Of a stretch of DNA of 64,000 bases, positions 56,907 through 64,000 are shown one piece after another. A model generated the notes under the pieces. The model made no database searches. It was not told where the DNA came from and saw only the letters and a list, made by a program, of their open reading frames with translations. The position numbers and the translations under genes were made by a program. The DNA is from Paenibacillus sp. FSL K6-3182. Its GTDB lineage: Bacteria > Bacillota > Bacilli > Paenibacillales > Paenibacillaceae. The first letter of the stretch is position 1, and each line of letters begins with the position of its first letter. The stretch covers positions 7,071,501 through 7,135,500 of the forward strand of contig NZ_CP150265.1 in assembly GCF_037976325.1 (NCBI RefSeq). Direction: 5' to 3'.

Positions 56907-56929
56907 AGCTTCAGGTGCTGGAAGGACGA

Positions 56930-58612
56930 CTATTTCGCTTCGTAGAAACCTCTAGTGTAGTCGATGTCCCCTTTGTAGTCCAAGAAGATGTTCTTGAATC
57001 CAGGTTTAAGCATGTAAACGTTGCTGTAGTAGTAAATTGGCATGATCGGCATGTATTCCATAAGAATTTTTTCTGCCTCAGTCATAGCCGCAATACGTTC
57101 AGCTTGATCTCCGCTTGCATTCGCTTTTTTGATCAAAGCGTCGTATTCAGGTGAAGCAAAACCAGTATTATTTTGACCGCCGCCAGTTACGAACATATCC
57201 AAGTAAGTCATTGGATCGTTGTAGTCAGCTCCCCAACCTGCGCGAGCGATTTGATAGTTCATTGCAGTACGGTTTTTCAATAGAACAGCAAACTCTTGGT
57301 TCTCGATACCAACTTCGATACCAAGGTTTTGACGCCACATTTCAACGATTGCTTCAGCAATTTTCTTGTGGCCGTCGCTTGTGTTGAACGTCAATGTTAC
57401 TTTAGGGAACTTAGCAAGCTTAAGCTCAGCTAGACCTTCAGCAAGCAATGTTTTTGCTTCGTCAACATTTTCAGTGAAGAAATCATCTTTTACTTCGTTA
57501 CGGTAATCTTCTTTCAAACCGATGATGCCTGGTGGTACAAAACCAAACGAAGGAACTTCGCCGGCCATTGTTACGCTCTCAACGATTGCTTGACGATCAA
57601 TCGCCATTGCAAGTGCTTTACGTACTTTTACGTTGTTGAAAGGAACTTCTTCTGTGTTGAATTGGTAGTAGTACGAGCTTGCGATACCTTTAGTAACGAT
57701 CTCGTCTTTTTTAGATTCTTTTAGAACCGGAATTTGCTCAGCTGGGATTTCACCAGTTGGTTTACCCGTGTAATCAAGTTTGCCTGTCTCGTAGTTAGCA
57801 AGCTCAGTTGCAGATTCAGCGATCATTGTGAAGTCAACGCCTGCAAATTTCACTTGTGCTTTATCGTAGTAGTTTTCGTTAGGAACAAGCTTAATGGAAG
57901 TATTGTGCTGCCATTCGCTCATTTTGAAAGGACCGTTACCGATGATTGTTTTAGCATCAGCAGCCCAAGCCTCGTTGTCCTTCACAGAAGGATGAACAGG
58001 GTTGTAAACATAGAATGATGTAAGGCTCAAGAAGTATGGTGTAGGTGAAACGAGTTTAACTTCAAGCGTTTGAGCATCAAGAGCTTTGATACCCACAGCG
58101 TCTGTGTTTGTCGTTTTGCCTTCGTTATAATCTTGTGCGCCAACGATGTAGTAGAATTGGTACGCGTAAGTTGAACCTACAGCTGGATCAAGCGCGCGCT
58201 TCCAAGAGAATTCGTAGTCATTTGCAGTAACAGGGTCGCCGTTACTCCATTTTGCGTCTTTGCGGATTTTAAATGTGTAGGTTTTGCCGTCTTCTGATTT
58301 TACCCAGCTTTCAGCTGTTGCAGGAATGGATTCACCATTCTCGTTTTTACGAGTAAGACCCTCGTAGATACCAGTTGCAAGTGTACCTGATACGTTGTCT
58401 TCCATAAGTGCCGGGTCAAGTGTCGAAGGCTCAGAGTGAATGTTCATTCTGAAAACTTTCGCTTCGGATGCTCCTCCATTTGTAGCGCCGTTTGTTGCGC
58501 CGTTCGTAGCACCGTTGTTGCCTGTTTCTTCTTTAGGCGTACAACCAACAGCGACAATAGCAAGAATGAGTAAAGCAGCAATAAATGATAAAGCAGACTT
58601 TCTTGTTCTCAT
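56930..58612 (-). CDS. oppA: Oligopeptide-binding lipoprotein OppA
   Basis: 560 residues. Lipoprotein signal with lipidated C24 (VAVGC). A linker carries three NGAT repeats (NNGATNGATNGATNGG). The solute-binding family 5 fold follows (EPSTLDPALMEDNVSG; KWSNGDPVTANDYEFSWKR; NYQIARAGWGADYNDPMTYLDMF). It captures peptides outside and feeds OppBCDF. First gene of the opp operon; ATG at 58612 with GGGAGG upstream. Confidence 0.95.
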   Translation of the reverse strand: MRTRKSALSFIAALLILAIVAVGCTPKEETGNNGATNGATNGATNGGASEAKVFRMNIHSEPSTLDPALMEDNVSGTLATGIYEGLTRKNENGESIPATAESWVKSEDGKTYTFKIRKDAKWSNGDPVTANDYEFSWKRALDPAVGSTYAYQFYYIVGAQDYNEGKTTNTDAVGIKALDAQTLEVKLVSPTPYFLSLTSFYVYNPVHPSVKDNEAWAADAKTIIGNGPFKMSEWQHNTSIKLVPNENYYDKAQVKFAGVDFTMIAESATELANYETGKLDYTGKPTGEIPAEQIPVLKESKKDEIVTKGIASSYYYQFNTEEVPFNNVKVRKALAMAIDRQAIVESVTMAGEVPSFGFVPPGIIGLKEDYRNEVKDDFFTENVDEAKTLLAEGLAELKLAKFPKVTLTFNTSDGHKKIAEAIVEMWRQNLGIEVGIENQEFAVLLKNRTAMNYQIARAGWGADYNDPMTYLDMFVTGGGQNNTGFASPEYDALIKKANASGDQAERIAAMTEAEKILMEYMPIMPIYYYSNVYMLKPGFKNIFLDYKGDIDYTRGFYEAK

Positions 58613-58886
58613 TGTAATCCTCCCGTTTTTTTTCTGCTCAGTTCAACATGGCAAAATCGTCCAACTTACTCGCTTTGTACACAAACGTTTGCATCTTCTT
58701 CTAGCTTGTCCAATGCAAATATACGTATCCTCTTGAGCAATGCTAAACATTTTCCCCATTTAAACAATGAGTTTAAATATAATAATAAATTTCACTATAC
58801 AACCATGTTAATTATTTATCAAGAATATGTAAGCTGTAAATTTTTGTTTATAATTACTTTTATACACTGTTCTTTAACACATTAAC

Positions 58887-58949
58887 GCGTTTATTCAATT
58901 AATTATTCTGTTGCGTTAATGCTGTACAGCGTTTATTCAGTTAATTATT
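58887..58949. repeat. Pair of 21-bp direct repeats
   Basis: GCGTTTATTCAATTAATTATT (58887-58907) recurs with a single A-to-G change at 58929-58949, a 42-base period, in the region upstream of oppA. The function is unknown; it could be a regulator-binding pair for opp. Confidence 0.5.
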
Positions 58950-59270
58950 TTAATAATATTTCACTTTAATATTTTTACAGTCATTTATTTACAAAAATAG
59001 CACTAATACTTAAAAATACAGATTAAATTGAAAATCCTTTATATTTCCATATTATTTTAAACTACATATATATTCCACAAATATATAATGTGTTTTTTTC
59101 GTATTTATACTATAACACAAATAATAACGACCATTATATTTAATTATTATTTTTCGGTCGTGCAAAATGAACGTTTTTTCATTTCAACATTGACGTTTGC
59201 TCATTTATTCCAAGCGGCTTTTAACTTTATTATTTTTTTTAGATATATTGTTTATGCACGGCATATAATC

Positions 59271-59313
59271 AAAAAAAGACCTATTCATGCATATGCACAA
59301 ATAGGTCTTTTTT
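59271..59313 (-). terminator. Intrinsic terminator of glyA
   Basis: A minus-strand stem AAAAAAGACCTATT (59313-59300) with AATAGGTCTTTTTTT (59285-59271), perfect over 13 bases, followed by T's. It lies 21 bases past the glyA stop. Confidence 0.88.
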
Positions 59314-59333
59314 AATTAATAATATATTTATGA

Positions 59334-60581
59334 TTAGTAAGTCATGCCAGGGTAAAGTGGGTATTGTGCCGTAAGATCACGAACCATGCCGCGCGCTTTG
59401 GAGAGCACCTCTTGATCTTGAGGGCTGTTAAGCACAAGTGCAATAACCTCAGCAATAACCTTCATTGCGTTCTCTTCCATGCCGCGAGCTGTCGCTGCAG
59501 GAGTACCAATACGAATACCGGATGTTACAAACGGGCTTGTTGGATCAAACGGAATGGCATTTTTGTTAACCGTAATGCCTACTTCATCAAGCACATGTTC
59601 TGCTACTTTTCCTGTAATGTTCAGGTTGCGCGTGTCGAGCAGCATCAAGTGATTGTCTGTTCCGCCAGATACGATATTAAAGCCTTTTGCAACAAGCTCT
59701 TCCGAAAGAACTTTAGCGTTCTTAACAACTTGTGTTGCGTATTGCTTGAATTCAGGTTGAAGCGCCTCGCCGAAAGCTACTGCTTTAGCAGCGATAATAT
59801 GCATCAAAGGACCGCCTTGCGAGCCTGGGAAAACTGCTTTATCAATCGCAGCAGCCCAAGGTTGACGACAAAGGATCATACCACCGCGAGGTCCGCGAAG
59901 GGTTTTGTGCGTTGTAGTTGTTACAAAATGCGCATGAGGCACTGGGCTCGGGTGAAGGCCTGCAGCAACCAAACCAGCGATGTGAGCCATATCAACCATA
60001 AACAATGCGCCTACATCATTAGCAATTTTGCCAAGCTTCTCGAAATCGATTGTGCGCGGATACGCACTTGCGCCCGCAACGATCAAACGAGGACGGTGCT
60101 TGAAAGCAAGCTTGCGAACTTCTTCATAATCAATAGTGAAGGAATCTTCTTGTACACCATATGCAACAAAGTTATAAAGCAATCCAGATGCATTAACAGG
60201 GCTGCCGTGTGTCAAATGTCCGCCATGTGCTAGATTCATACCAAGCACAGTGTCGCCAGGCTGCAAAGCTGCAAGGTAAACAGCCATGTTCGCTTGTGCG
60301 CCGGAGTGTGGTTGCACGTTCGCATGCTCAGCGCCAAAAAGCTCTTTCGCACGGTTGCGGGCAATATCCTCTACGATGTCAACATGCTCACAACCGCCAT
60401 AGAAACGTTTGCTTGGGTAACCTTCTGCATATTTGTTCGTCAAAACGCTTCCCATAGCTTCCAATACCGCTTCGCTAACGATGTTCTCGGATGCGATAAG
60501 CTCGATATTGTCACGTTGACGAGTAAGTTCTAGTCCTAGAGCTTTCAATACTTCTGGGTCTTGTTTGCGCAAATTTTCCAT
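59334..60581 (-). CDS. glyA: Serine hydroxymethyltransferase
   Basis: 415 residues from the ATG at 60581, with GAGGAGG 10 bases upstream. It converts serine and tetrahydrofolate to glycine and 5,10-methylene-THF with PLP. The Schiff-base lysine is K226 in [14 protein letters not shown], and D197 in MVDMAH contacts the PLP ring. Last gene of the rpiB-ywlG-glyA operon. Control by the upstream ZTP riboswitch fits its role in one-carbon supply. Confidence 0.97.
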   Translation of the reverse strand: MENLRKQDPEVLKALGLELTRQRDNIELIASENIVSEAVLEAMGSVLTNKYAEGYPSKRFYGGCEHVDIVEDIARNRAKELFGAEHANVQPHSGAQANMAVYLAALQPGDTVLGMNLAHGGHLTHGSPVNASGLLYNFVAYGVQEDSFTIDYEEVRKLAFKHRPRLIVAGASAYPRTIDFEKLGKIANDVGALFMVDMAHIAGLVAAGLHPSPVPHAHFVTTTTHKTLRGPRGGMILCRQPWAAAIDKAVFPGSQGGPLMHIIAAKAVAFGEALQPEFKQYATQVVKNAKVLSEELVAKGFNIVSGGTDNHLMLLDTRNLNITGKVAEHVLDEVGITVNKNAIPFDPTSPFVTSGIRIGTPAATARGMEENAMKVIAEVIALVLNSPQDQEVLSKARGMVRDLTAQYPLYPGMTY

Positions 60582-60620
60582 GATTAAATTCCTCCTCAAA
60601 TTAGATAACCTTTATCAAGC

Positions 60621-60647
60621 AAAAACGTCTTCGGTGTCCTTTAGACG
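60621..60647 (-). terminator. Weak hairpin between ywlG and glyA
   Basis: Minus-strand CGTCT (60647-60643) pairs with AGACG (60630-60626) and is followed by TTTTT. The short stem may reduce but not stop transcription into glyA. Confidence 0.3.
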
Positions 60648-60679
60648 CTGAAAATCAAAAAATTATGGCTATAAATCAA

Positions 60680-61285
60680 CTATTCGCAAGTTCCAGCAGA
60701 TTGCTCCGCCGTTATATTCTCGCTGAGCTCGTATACTGCTCGGGAGCCGCCTATTAACTTTGGCCTTGTGATAGCCATCGTGACATGCGCTCCGCCAATT
60801 TCACGAATCGTCGGACGAACGGGAACAGCCACCCGCTTCAAATGCATACCGATAAACGTATCACCAATATCGATGCCCGCATGCGCCTGCACCGTTTCCA
60901 CCAAACAAGGCTCCTTCAGCTGACGATAGGCATAGGCTGCCATGGAGCCGCCCGCTTTAGGCACTGGCACTGCACCTACAATATCAAGCCCCAATCGTTC
61001 TGCGGAAGGTTGATCAATGACAAGCGCGCGATTCAGATGCTCACAGCATTGATAAACGGGAATAAAGCCAACTTCGCTGCGAACCGCTTCAACGCCTGCG
61101 TAAATTTGTGCAGCCGTTTCAATGGTTCCCGAAGTGCCAATGCGATGACCAAGCACCTCACTAGTACTTACACCGATTACTAGCAGCTGACTCATACCAA
61201 GCTTGCCTGCCGCTGCCAGTTCCCTAACAATTTGCTCAACCTGTTCTGCAATGCTTCCTAGCTGTACGTTTTCGTCTACGTTCAT
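60680..61285 (-). CDS. ywlG: YwlG family protein (TIGR01440, UPF0340)
   Basis: 201 residues. The family pattern is clear: LLVIGVSTSEVLGHRIGTSGT, FIPVYQCCEHLNRALVID, VPVPKAGGSMAAYAYRQL and GDTFIGMHLKRVAVPVRP. The biochemical function is unknown to me. It is conserved between rpiB and glyA in Bacillales. ATG at 61285 follows a GGGGGCA site. Confidence 0.93.
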   Translation of the reverse strand: MNVDENVQLGSIAEQVEQIVRELAAAGKLGMSQLLVIGVSTSEVLGHRIGTSGTIETAAQIYAGVEAVRSEVGFIPVYQCCEHLNRALVIDQPSAERLGLDIVGAVPVPKAGGSMAAYAYRQLKEPCLVETVQAHAGIDIGDTFIGMHLKRVAVPVRPTIREIGGAHVTMAITRPKLIGGSRAVYELSENITAEQSAGTCE

Positions 61286-61301
61286 TGCGAATGCCCCCTA
61301 A

Positions 61302-61760
61302 TTAGGACTGGCTGCTGTACTGTTCTTCAATTTGTTTCACTTTACTAACACGACCGACATGACGTTCTCCATTTGAGAACGGCGTTTCAAGCCATATGCG
61401 AATAATTTCGAGTGCCACTCCAGGACCGATCACTCGTTCCCCAAGCGCCAAAACATTTGTATCATTATGCTCCCGAGTGGCTTTGGCTGAGAACATATCA
61501 TTCACAAGCGCACAGCGGATGCCGCGTACTTTATTAGCCGCAATCGACATGCCGATACCTGTTCCACAAATGAGTATACCGCGCTCTGCTTTGCCGCTCG
61601 TAACAAGGTCGCATACGGGCAATGCATAGTCCGGATAATCGACGGATTGGTCACAGTTGCAACCAAGATCTTCAATTTCATGACCAAGCGATTGAAGAAA
61701 CGGTACAACTTCATCCTTCAAACGATAACCTGCATGGTCAGCACCAATAGCAATTTTCAA
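61302..61760 (-). CDS. rpiB: Ribose-5-phosphate isomerase B
   Basis: 152 residues. It interconverts ribose-5-P and ribulose-5-P. The catalytic Cys is C65 in GILICGTGIGMSIAANKV, and the D8-H9 pair in GADHAG binds the sugar. The start is TTG at 61760 with AAGGAGGT upstream. First gene after the ZTP riboswitch and terminator. Confidence 0.96.
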   Translation of the reverse strand: MKIAIGADHAGYRLKDEVVPFLQSLGHEIEDLGCNCDQSVDYPDYALPVCDLVTSGKAERGILICGTGIGMSIAANKVRGIRCALVNDMFSAKATREHNDTNVLALGERVIGPGVALEIIRIWLETPFSNGERHVGRVSKVKQIEEQYSSQS

Positions 61761-61825
61761 CGCAAAAGACCTCCTTAGAAATGAAACATCACAGTGCTAG
61801 TATACCTATTTTTGCCCAAAAAGAC

Positions 61826-61865
61826 GAAAAAAGAGCAAGACATGCTTATTAGCATGCTGCTCTTT
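61826..61865 (-). terminator. Riboswitch expression-platform terminator
   Basis: Minus-strand AAGAGCAGCATGCT (61864-61851) pairs with AGCATGTCTTGCTCTT (61846-61831), with a small internal bulge, and is followed by TTTT and further T's. It starts immediately after the GGGCA end of the ZTP aptamer and precedes rpiB by 66 bases. Confidence 0.85.
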
Positions 61866-61947
61866 GCCCAGGCGACCGGCCGTATATTCCGATGCTCCAC
61901 CGTGGTTACCCACTTCCGTCGCCAGTTACATCGGAAACCGTATATTG
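61865..61947 (-). ncRNA. ZTP/ZMP (pfl) riboswitch
   Basis: Read on the minus strand, stem P1 is TTCCGATG (61936-61929) with CATCGGAA (61894-61887). Inside P1 are the conserved ACTGGCGA, a GTGG-GTAA-CCAC hairpin (61913-61902) and GGTGGAGCA. The 3' domain ends in the hallmark CGCCTGGGCA (61874-61865). These elements and their order match the pfl/ZTP aptamer (Rfam RF01750). The class senses ZTP/ZMP, which build up when 10-formyl-THF is short, and switches on one-carbon and purine genes. Here it precedes rpiB-ywlG-glyA, so ligand binding should prevent termination and raise GlyA. Confidence 0.88.
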
Positions 61948-61954
61948 TCATTTT

Positions 61955-61983
61955 ATTATATCTTATACAGCTATAAAAATCAA
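61955..61983 (-). promoter_or_regulatory. Sigma-A promoter of the rpiB-ywlG-glyA operon
   Basis: Minus-strand TTGATT (61983-61978) and a perfect TATAAT (61960-61955), spaced exactly 17 bases, place the transcript start right before the riboswitch aptamer. Confidence 0.8.
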
Positions 61984-62022
61984 TCGAATGGGAGCAAAAA
62001 TGACTTCTGCAACCCTAAATAC

Positions 62023-62601
62023 TTATCTTTTGGCAAGCTTGTCCAGCAGCTTGACGAGCGCGTCCTCTATTTCGTTAGCACTGCTGCTGTATATAGCAAG
62101 CGAGCCTCCGAAAGGATCAACGATGTCAAAGCTTGGTATGCGACGCTCCAGCTCAAGCAATCGTCTTCTCTCGCCAGTCGTCAGCTGTTGGCCAAGCGCC
62201 TGCTTCATATGAAGCTCTGTATAGAGCTGCTCCAGCTCCTCAATATCCGCGAGCACTTGCGCGTCTTGATTTGCATATTCCTTTAACGTATAGATTTTGT
62301 CGACCGCTTCGGGATGCCATTGCAGCAAACCACGCTTATGATTTACCGTCATTGTCAAAATAATATCAGCCCAACCAACCGCCTCGCTCGTCAGCGCCAG
62401 CGACGTGCTCTTATGCTCGATGTCCCGTTGCCTAAGCGTCTCCACCGCATGAGCTGACACGGGCAGTCCATCAATAGTAGATATGCCTGCGGAGCGAACG
62501 GCTACGGTGATCCCTCTCAGAGCAGCCATTCGGCGAAGCATAGCCTCTGCCATCGGTGAGCGGCATGTATTGCCTGTACATACAAATAAAATACGTTTCA
62601 C
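62023..62601 (-). CDS. ywlE: Protein-arginine phosphatase YwlE with insertion
   Basis: 192 residues from a GTG at 62601, chosen because AAAGGAG lies 8 bases upstream and the product begins MKRILFVCTGNTCRSPMAEA. The low-molecular-weight phosphatase loop is C8-TGNTC-R14-S15. The Thr at position 12 corresponds to the arginine-specificity residue of B. subtilis YwlE. The catalytic Asp lies in DPFGGS. Between TLKEY and DPFGGS there are 52 residues instead of about 9, an acidic/Gln-rich helical insertion. It removes arginine phosphate marks set by McsB. Confidence 0.93.
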   Translation of the reverse strand: MKRILFVCTGNTCRSPMAEAMLRRMAALRGITVAVRSAGISTIDGLPVSAHAVETLRQRDIEHKSTSLALTSEAVGWADIILTMTVNHKRGLLQWHPEAVDKIYTLKEYANQDAQVLADIEELEQLYTELHMKQALGQQLTTGERRRLLELERRIPSFDIVDPFGGSLAIYSSSANEIEDALVKLLDKLAKR

Positions 62602-62743
62602 ACTGCCAACTCCTTTTTGCACGTTATTCCAAGCTGTTCAACGATTAAGCGAAAACACTTGCAGCGTTCCTTAGATGCTAAATCAGCTTTGACTTGAAAT
62701 TTAAAATAAGACTGAAATATTGTTCTGCTTTCTTACTTATATT

Positions 62744-63304
62744 CTAAAAGATAAACAAGATGCCGAACACGAACAAAATTCCTCCGCCTATGGCCTCTCC
62801 ATATTCGCCAAGCTGACCGCTGACTTTACGCCCCAGCATTAAACCGCATATCGACATCAGCCCGCCGAGCAGACCGATAAGTAAAACCGTCATCAACATG
62901 TTTGCAGCGAACATCCCAAGTGTAATGCCTACCGAGAACGAGTCGATACTGACGCTAAGCGACAGAACGAGCAAGCCCCATAAAGATTTATGGTCAAAAG
63001 ATTGAACCGCCTCGCCGCGCAGCGAGCTATAAATCATATGTCCGCCGAGCAGCACTAGCAAAATGCCTGCCGCAGTCGTGGCTACATCCCCAAGCAAGGA
63101 GCCGACGTATTGACCTGTGAAAATACCTGCCAGCGGCATGATCATATGAAACAATGCAATTACAATGCCAAGCTTCAAAACATCTCGCAGCCTTATGCCT
63201 TTGAGCCCTATTCCGAGTCCCAGAGAAAATGCGTCTAGACTGAGTGCCACCGCAATAATAAGCAGCGTCAAAAACTGTCCAGCTTGTAATTGTGCTTCAA
63301 TCAC
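62744..63304 (-). CDS. mntP: Manganese efflux pump MntP (YwlD)
   Basis: 186 residues, six membrane helices in two halves. The paired metal-site motifs are ALSLDAFSLGLGIG in the first half and SLSVSIDSFSVGITLGMF in the second. It exports Mn(II). The start is GTG at 63304 with GGGGGAG upstream. A hairpin covering that ribosome site is annotated separately. Confidence 0.94.
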   Translation of the reverse strand: MIEAQLQAGQFLTLLIIAVALSLDAFSLGLGIGLKGIRLRDVLKLGIVIALFHMIMPLAGIFTGQYVGSLLGDVATTAAGILLVLLGGHMIYSSLRGEAVQSFDHKSLWGLLVLSLSVSIDSFSVGITLGMFAANMLMTVLLIGLLGGLMSICGLMLGRKVSGQLGEYGEAIGGGILFVFGILFIF

Positions 63305-63313
63305 AGCCTATCT

Positions 63314-63361
63314 CCCCCATGTCCGCTTGTAGTCTTTACCAAACATATGCGGACATGAGGA
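63314..63361 (-). promoter_or_regulatory. Hairpin sequestering the mntP ribosome-binding site
   Basis: A perfect 9-bp stem (CATGTCCGC at 63318-63326 with GCGGACATG at 63349-63357) extends by four more pairs, two of them G-U in the minus-strand RNA. These pair the UCCU side with the GGGG of the ribosome site. It ends 10 bases before the GTG. It is too short to be a full yybP-ykoY manganese riboswitch. Confidence 0.6.
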
Positions 63362-63427
63362 CAAACATACTAGTGCGGTTTCAAGCTAATTTTGCTTCAA
63401 AAATGATCGTTCCCCTTACAGTGCTTT

Positions 63428-64000
63428 CTATACACGAATAATTCGGTTTCCAGCCGCTTTGGCTAACCGATTCATCAGCGCAGCGCCGATGCCATGCTCC
63501 GTGCAGCCTTCTGCCCAAATACGCTGAGCGCCTGCCCCGTCAAAATCTCGCAATGCCGCATAAAGCTGATGGGCTGCTGTGCCAAGCTCCGCCTCGCTGC
63601 CTAATGAGAAAACATGATCTGCATCGTAGCAATTCAATCTCTCTTCGAAAGCAAGTACGCCAGTTACCTCGCCGCGCTTCTTTGCAGCTTCTACTTGATC
63701 TCCAATATACGCTGCGACAGCTTCAAATTGGCCTTGCACAAGCTCAAGCTCCCCTTGTGGCGCATAATGAGTATATTTCATGCCTGGCGATCGCGGAGCC
63801 GACTCCGGTTCTTCTATCGAGGCACTATCAATCAACGCATGGGGTGCCGCTTCTTGAAGCGCTTCGCGCGTAATGCCGCCTGGCCGTAAAATACGAATGC
63901 CATGCTCGCCAGCAAGCTCAATTACAGTAGATTCCAGGCCAACGCCTGTTGCACCGTCATCAACAAGACCATCGATCCGCCCATCCAGATCCTCCAGCAC
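63428..64000 (-). CDS. ywlC: Threonylcarbamoyl-AMP synthase YwlC (Sua5 type), 5' part beyond window
   Basis: The 190 C-terminal residues are visible; the frame is open through the window edge. The segment GATGVGLESTVIELAGEHGIRILRPGGIT is the end of the YrdC catalytic domain. The linker RSPGMKYTHYAP and the following Rossmann-like Sua5 domain (about 70-190) mark the long Sua5/YwlC form. It makes threonylcarbamoyl-AMP for tRNA t6A modification. Neighbour of mntP and ywlE as in B. subtilis. Confidence 0.92.
   Translation of the reverse strand: MLEDLDGRIDGLVDDGATGVGLESTVIELAGEHGIRILRPGGITREALQEAAPHALIDSASIEEPESAPRSPGMKYTHYAPQGELELVQGQFEAVAAYIGDQVEAAKKRGEVTGVLAFEERLNCYDADHVFSLGSEAELGTAAHQLYAALRDFDGAGAQRIWAEGCTEHGIGAALMNRLAKAAGNRIIRV

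Larger units (their letters stand above)
58613..59333. other. 721-base AT-rich intergenic region between oppA and glyA
   Basis: Very AT-rich with no protein-like frame on either strand. It contains the glyA terminator at the right end and a pair of 21-base direct repeats at 58887 and 58929. The oppA promoter must lie near the left end, but I cannot place it with confidence. Confidence 0.6.

Noticed and set aside
58470..58520. Tandem NGAT-coding repeats in oppA as a mobile or CRISPR-like repeat
   Set aside because: They are in frame within the lipoprotein linker and only three units long; a flexible spacer explains them.
58613..59333. Hidden gene or tRNA in the AT-rich gap
   Set aside because: No frame has protein-like composition and no cloverleaf-like set of stems was found by eye.
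59364..60233. Plus-strand open frame opposite glyA (289 codons)
   Set aside because: It is antisense to a fully conserved gene, Cys/Arg/Asn-rich in a way typical of shadows, and has no ribosome site.
63305..63427. yybP-ykoY manganese riboswitch ahead of mntP
   Set aside because: The gap is only 123 bases and lacks the conserved internal loops; only a simple hairpin is present.

Overview
The window is a chromosomal segment of an endospore-forming, flagellated member of the Bacillales, most likely Paenibacillus or a close relative. The sequence shows spoIIID, spoIIQ, spoIID and a germinant-receptor operon; an S-layer-anchored subtilisin; a nuoABCDHIJKLMN operon without nuoEFG; and a gene order that matches the Bacillus subtilis block ywlC-mntP-ywlE-rpiB-ywlG-glyA-upp-atp-ywzB-murA-spoIID-spoIIQ-spoIIID-mbl-flhO-flhP. 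The genus is inferred from synteny and protein character; no 16S gene is present. Almost every gene is on the minus strand. Only the partial gene at the left edge is on the plus strand. No rRNA, tRNA, IS element, phage or CRISPR array was seen.

Layout from left to right. 1-1581: 3' part of a surface protein made of BIG2 Ig-like repeats. 1728-7592: cell-shape, flagellar and sporulation genes (EpuA-like, flhP, flhO, mbl, spoIIID, spoIIQ, spoIID). 7717-11118: an MFP/ATPase/permease (MacAB-like) export operon. 11353-11766: an unknown acidic protein. 11942-18679: a sucrose or fructo-oligosaccharide cassette (fructokinase, GH32 hydrolase, two ABC permeases, binding lipoprotein, LacI regulator) with a clear promoter and operator. 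18853-20856: murA and ywzB. 20973-24224: a subtilisin-PPC-SLH surface protease. 24837-34827: nuoN to nuoA. 34907-39266: gerXA-C-D-B. 39428-41650: a methyl-accepting protein with unusual topology. 41953-49179: the F1Fo ATP synthase operon. 49370-51186: mnaA and upp. 51355-52452: a membrane-anchored protein with a Gly/Ser/Cys tail. 52500-52938: a gene remnant and a cluster of DnaA boxes. 52969-58612: the opp oligopeptide uptake operon. 59334-61760: glyA, ywlG and rpiB behind a ZTP riboswitch. 62023-64000: ywlE, mntP and the 3' part of ywlC.

Compared with B. subtilis, the ancestral block is split by several insertions: the export and sucrose cassettes between spoIID and murA; the subtilisin, nuo, ger and MCP genes between ywzB and atpC; and the 365-residue protein, DnaA-box cluster and opp operon between upp and glyA. 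The genes form coherent modules: energy conservation (nuo, atp), forespore engulfment and germination (spoIID/Q, spoIIID, ger), carbon and peptide uptake (sucrose ABC system, opp), and one-carbon/pentose metabolism (glyA, rpiB).

The strongest non-coding signals are: a ZTP (pfl) riboswitch with terminator upstream of rpiB-ywlG-glyA; about seven same-strand DnaA boxes, several spaced one helical turn apart, between oppF and the Cys-tail protein; a 36-bp operator covering the -35 of the sucrose operon promoter; and a hairpin that can pair with the mntP ribosome-binding site. All calls come from reading the sequence; no database search was possible.
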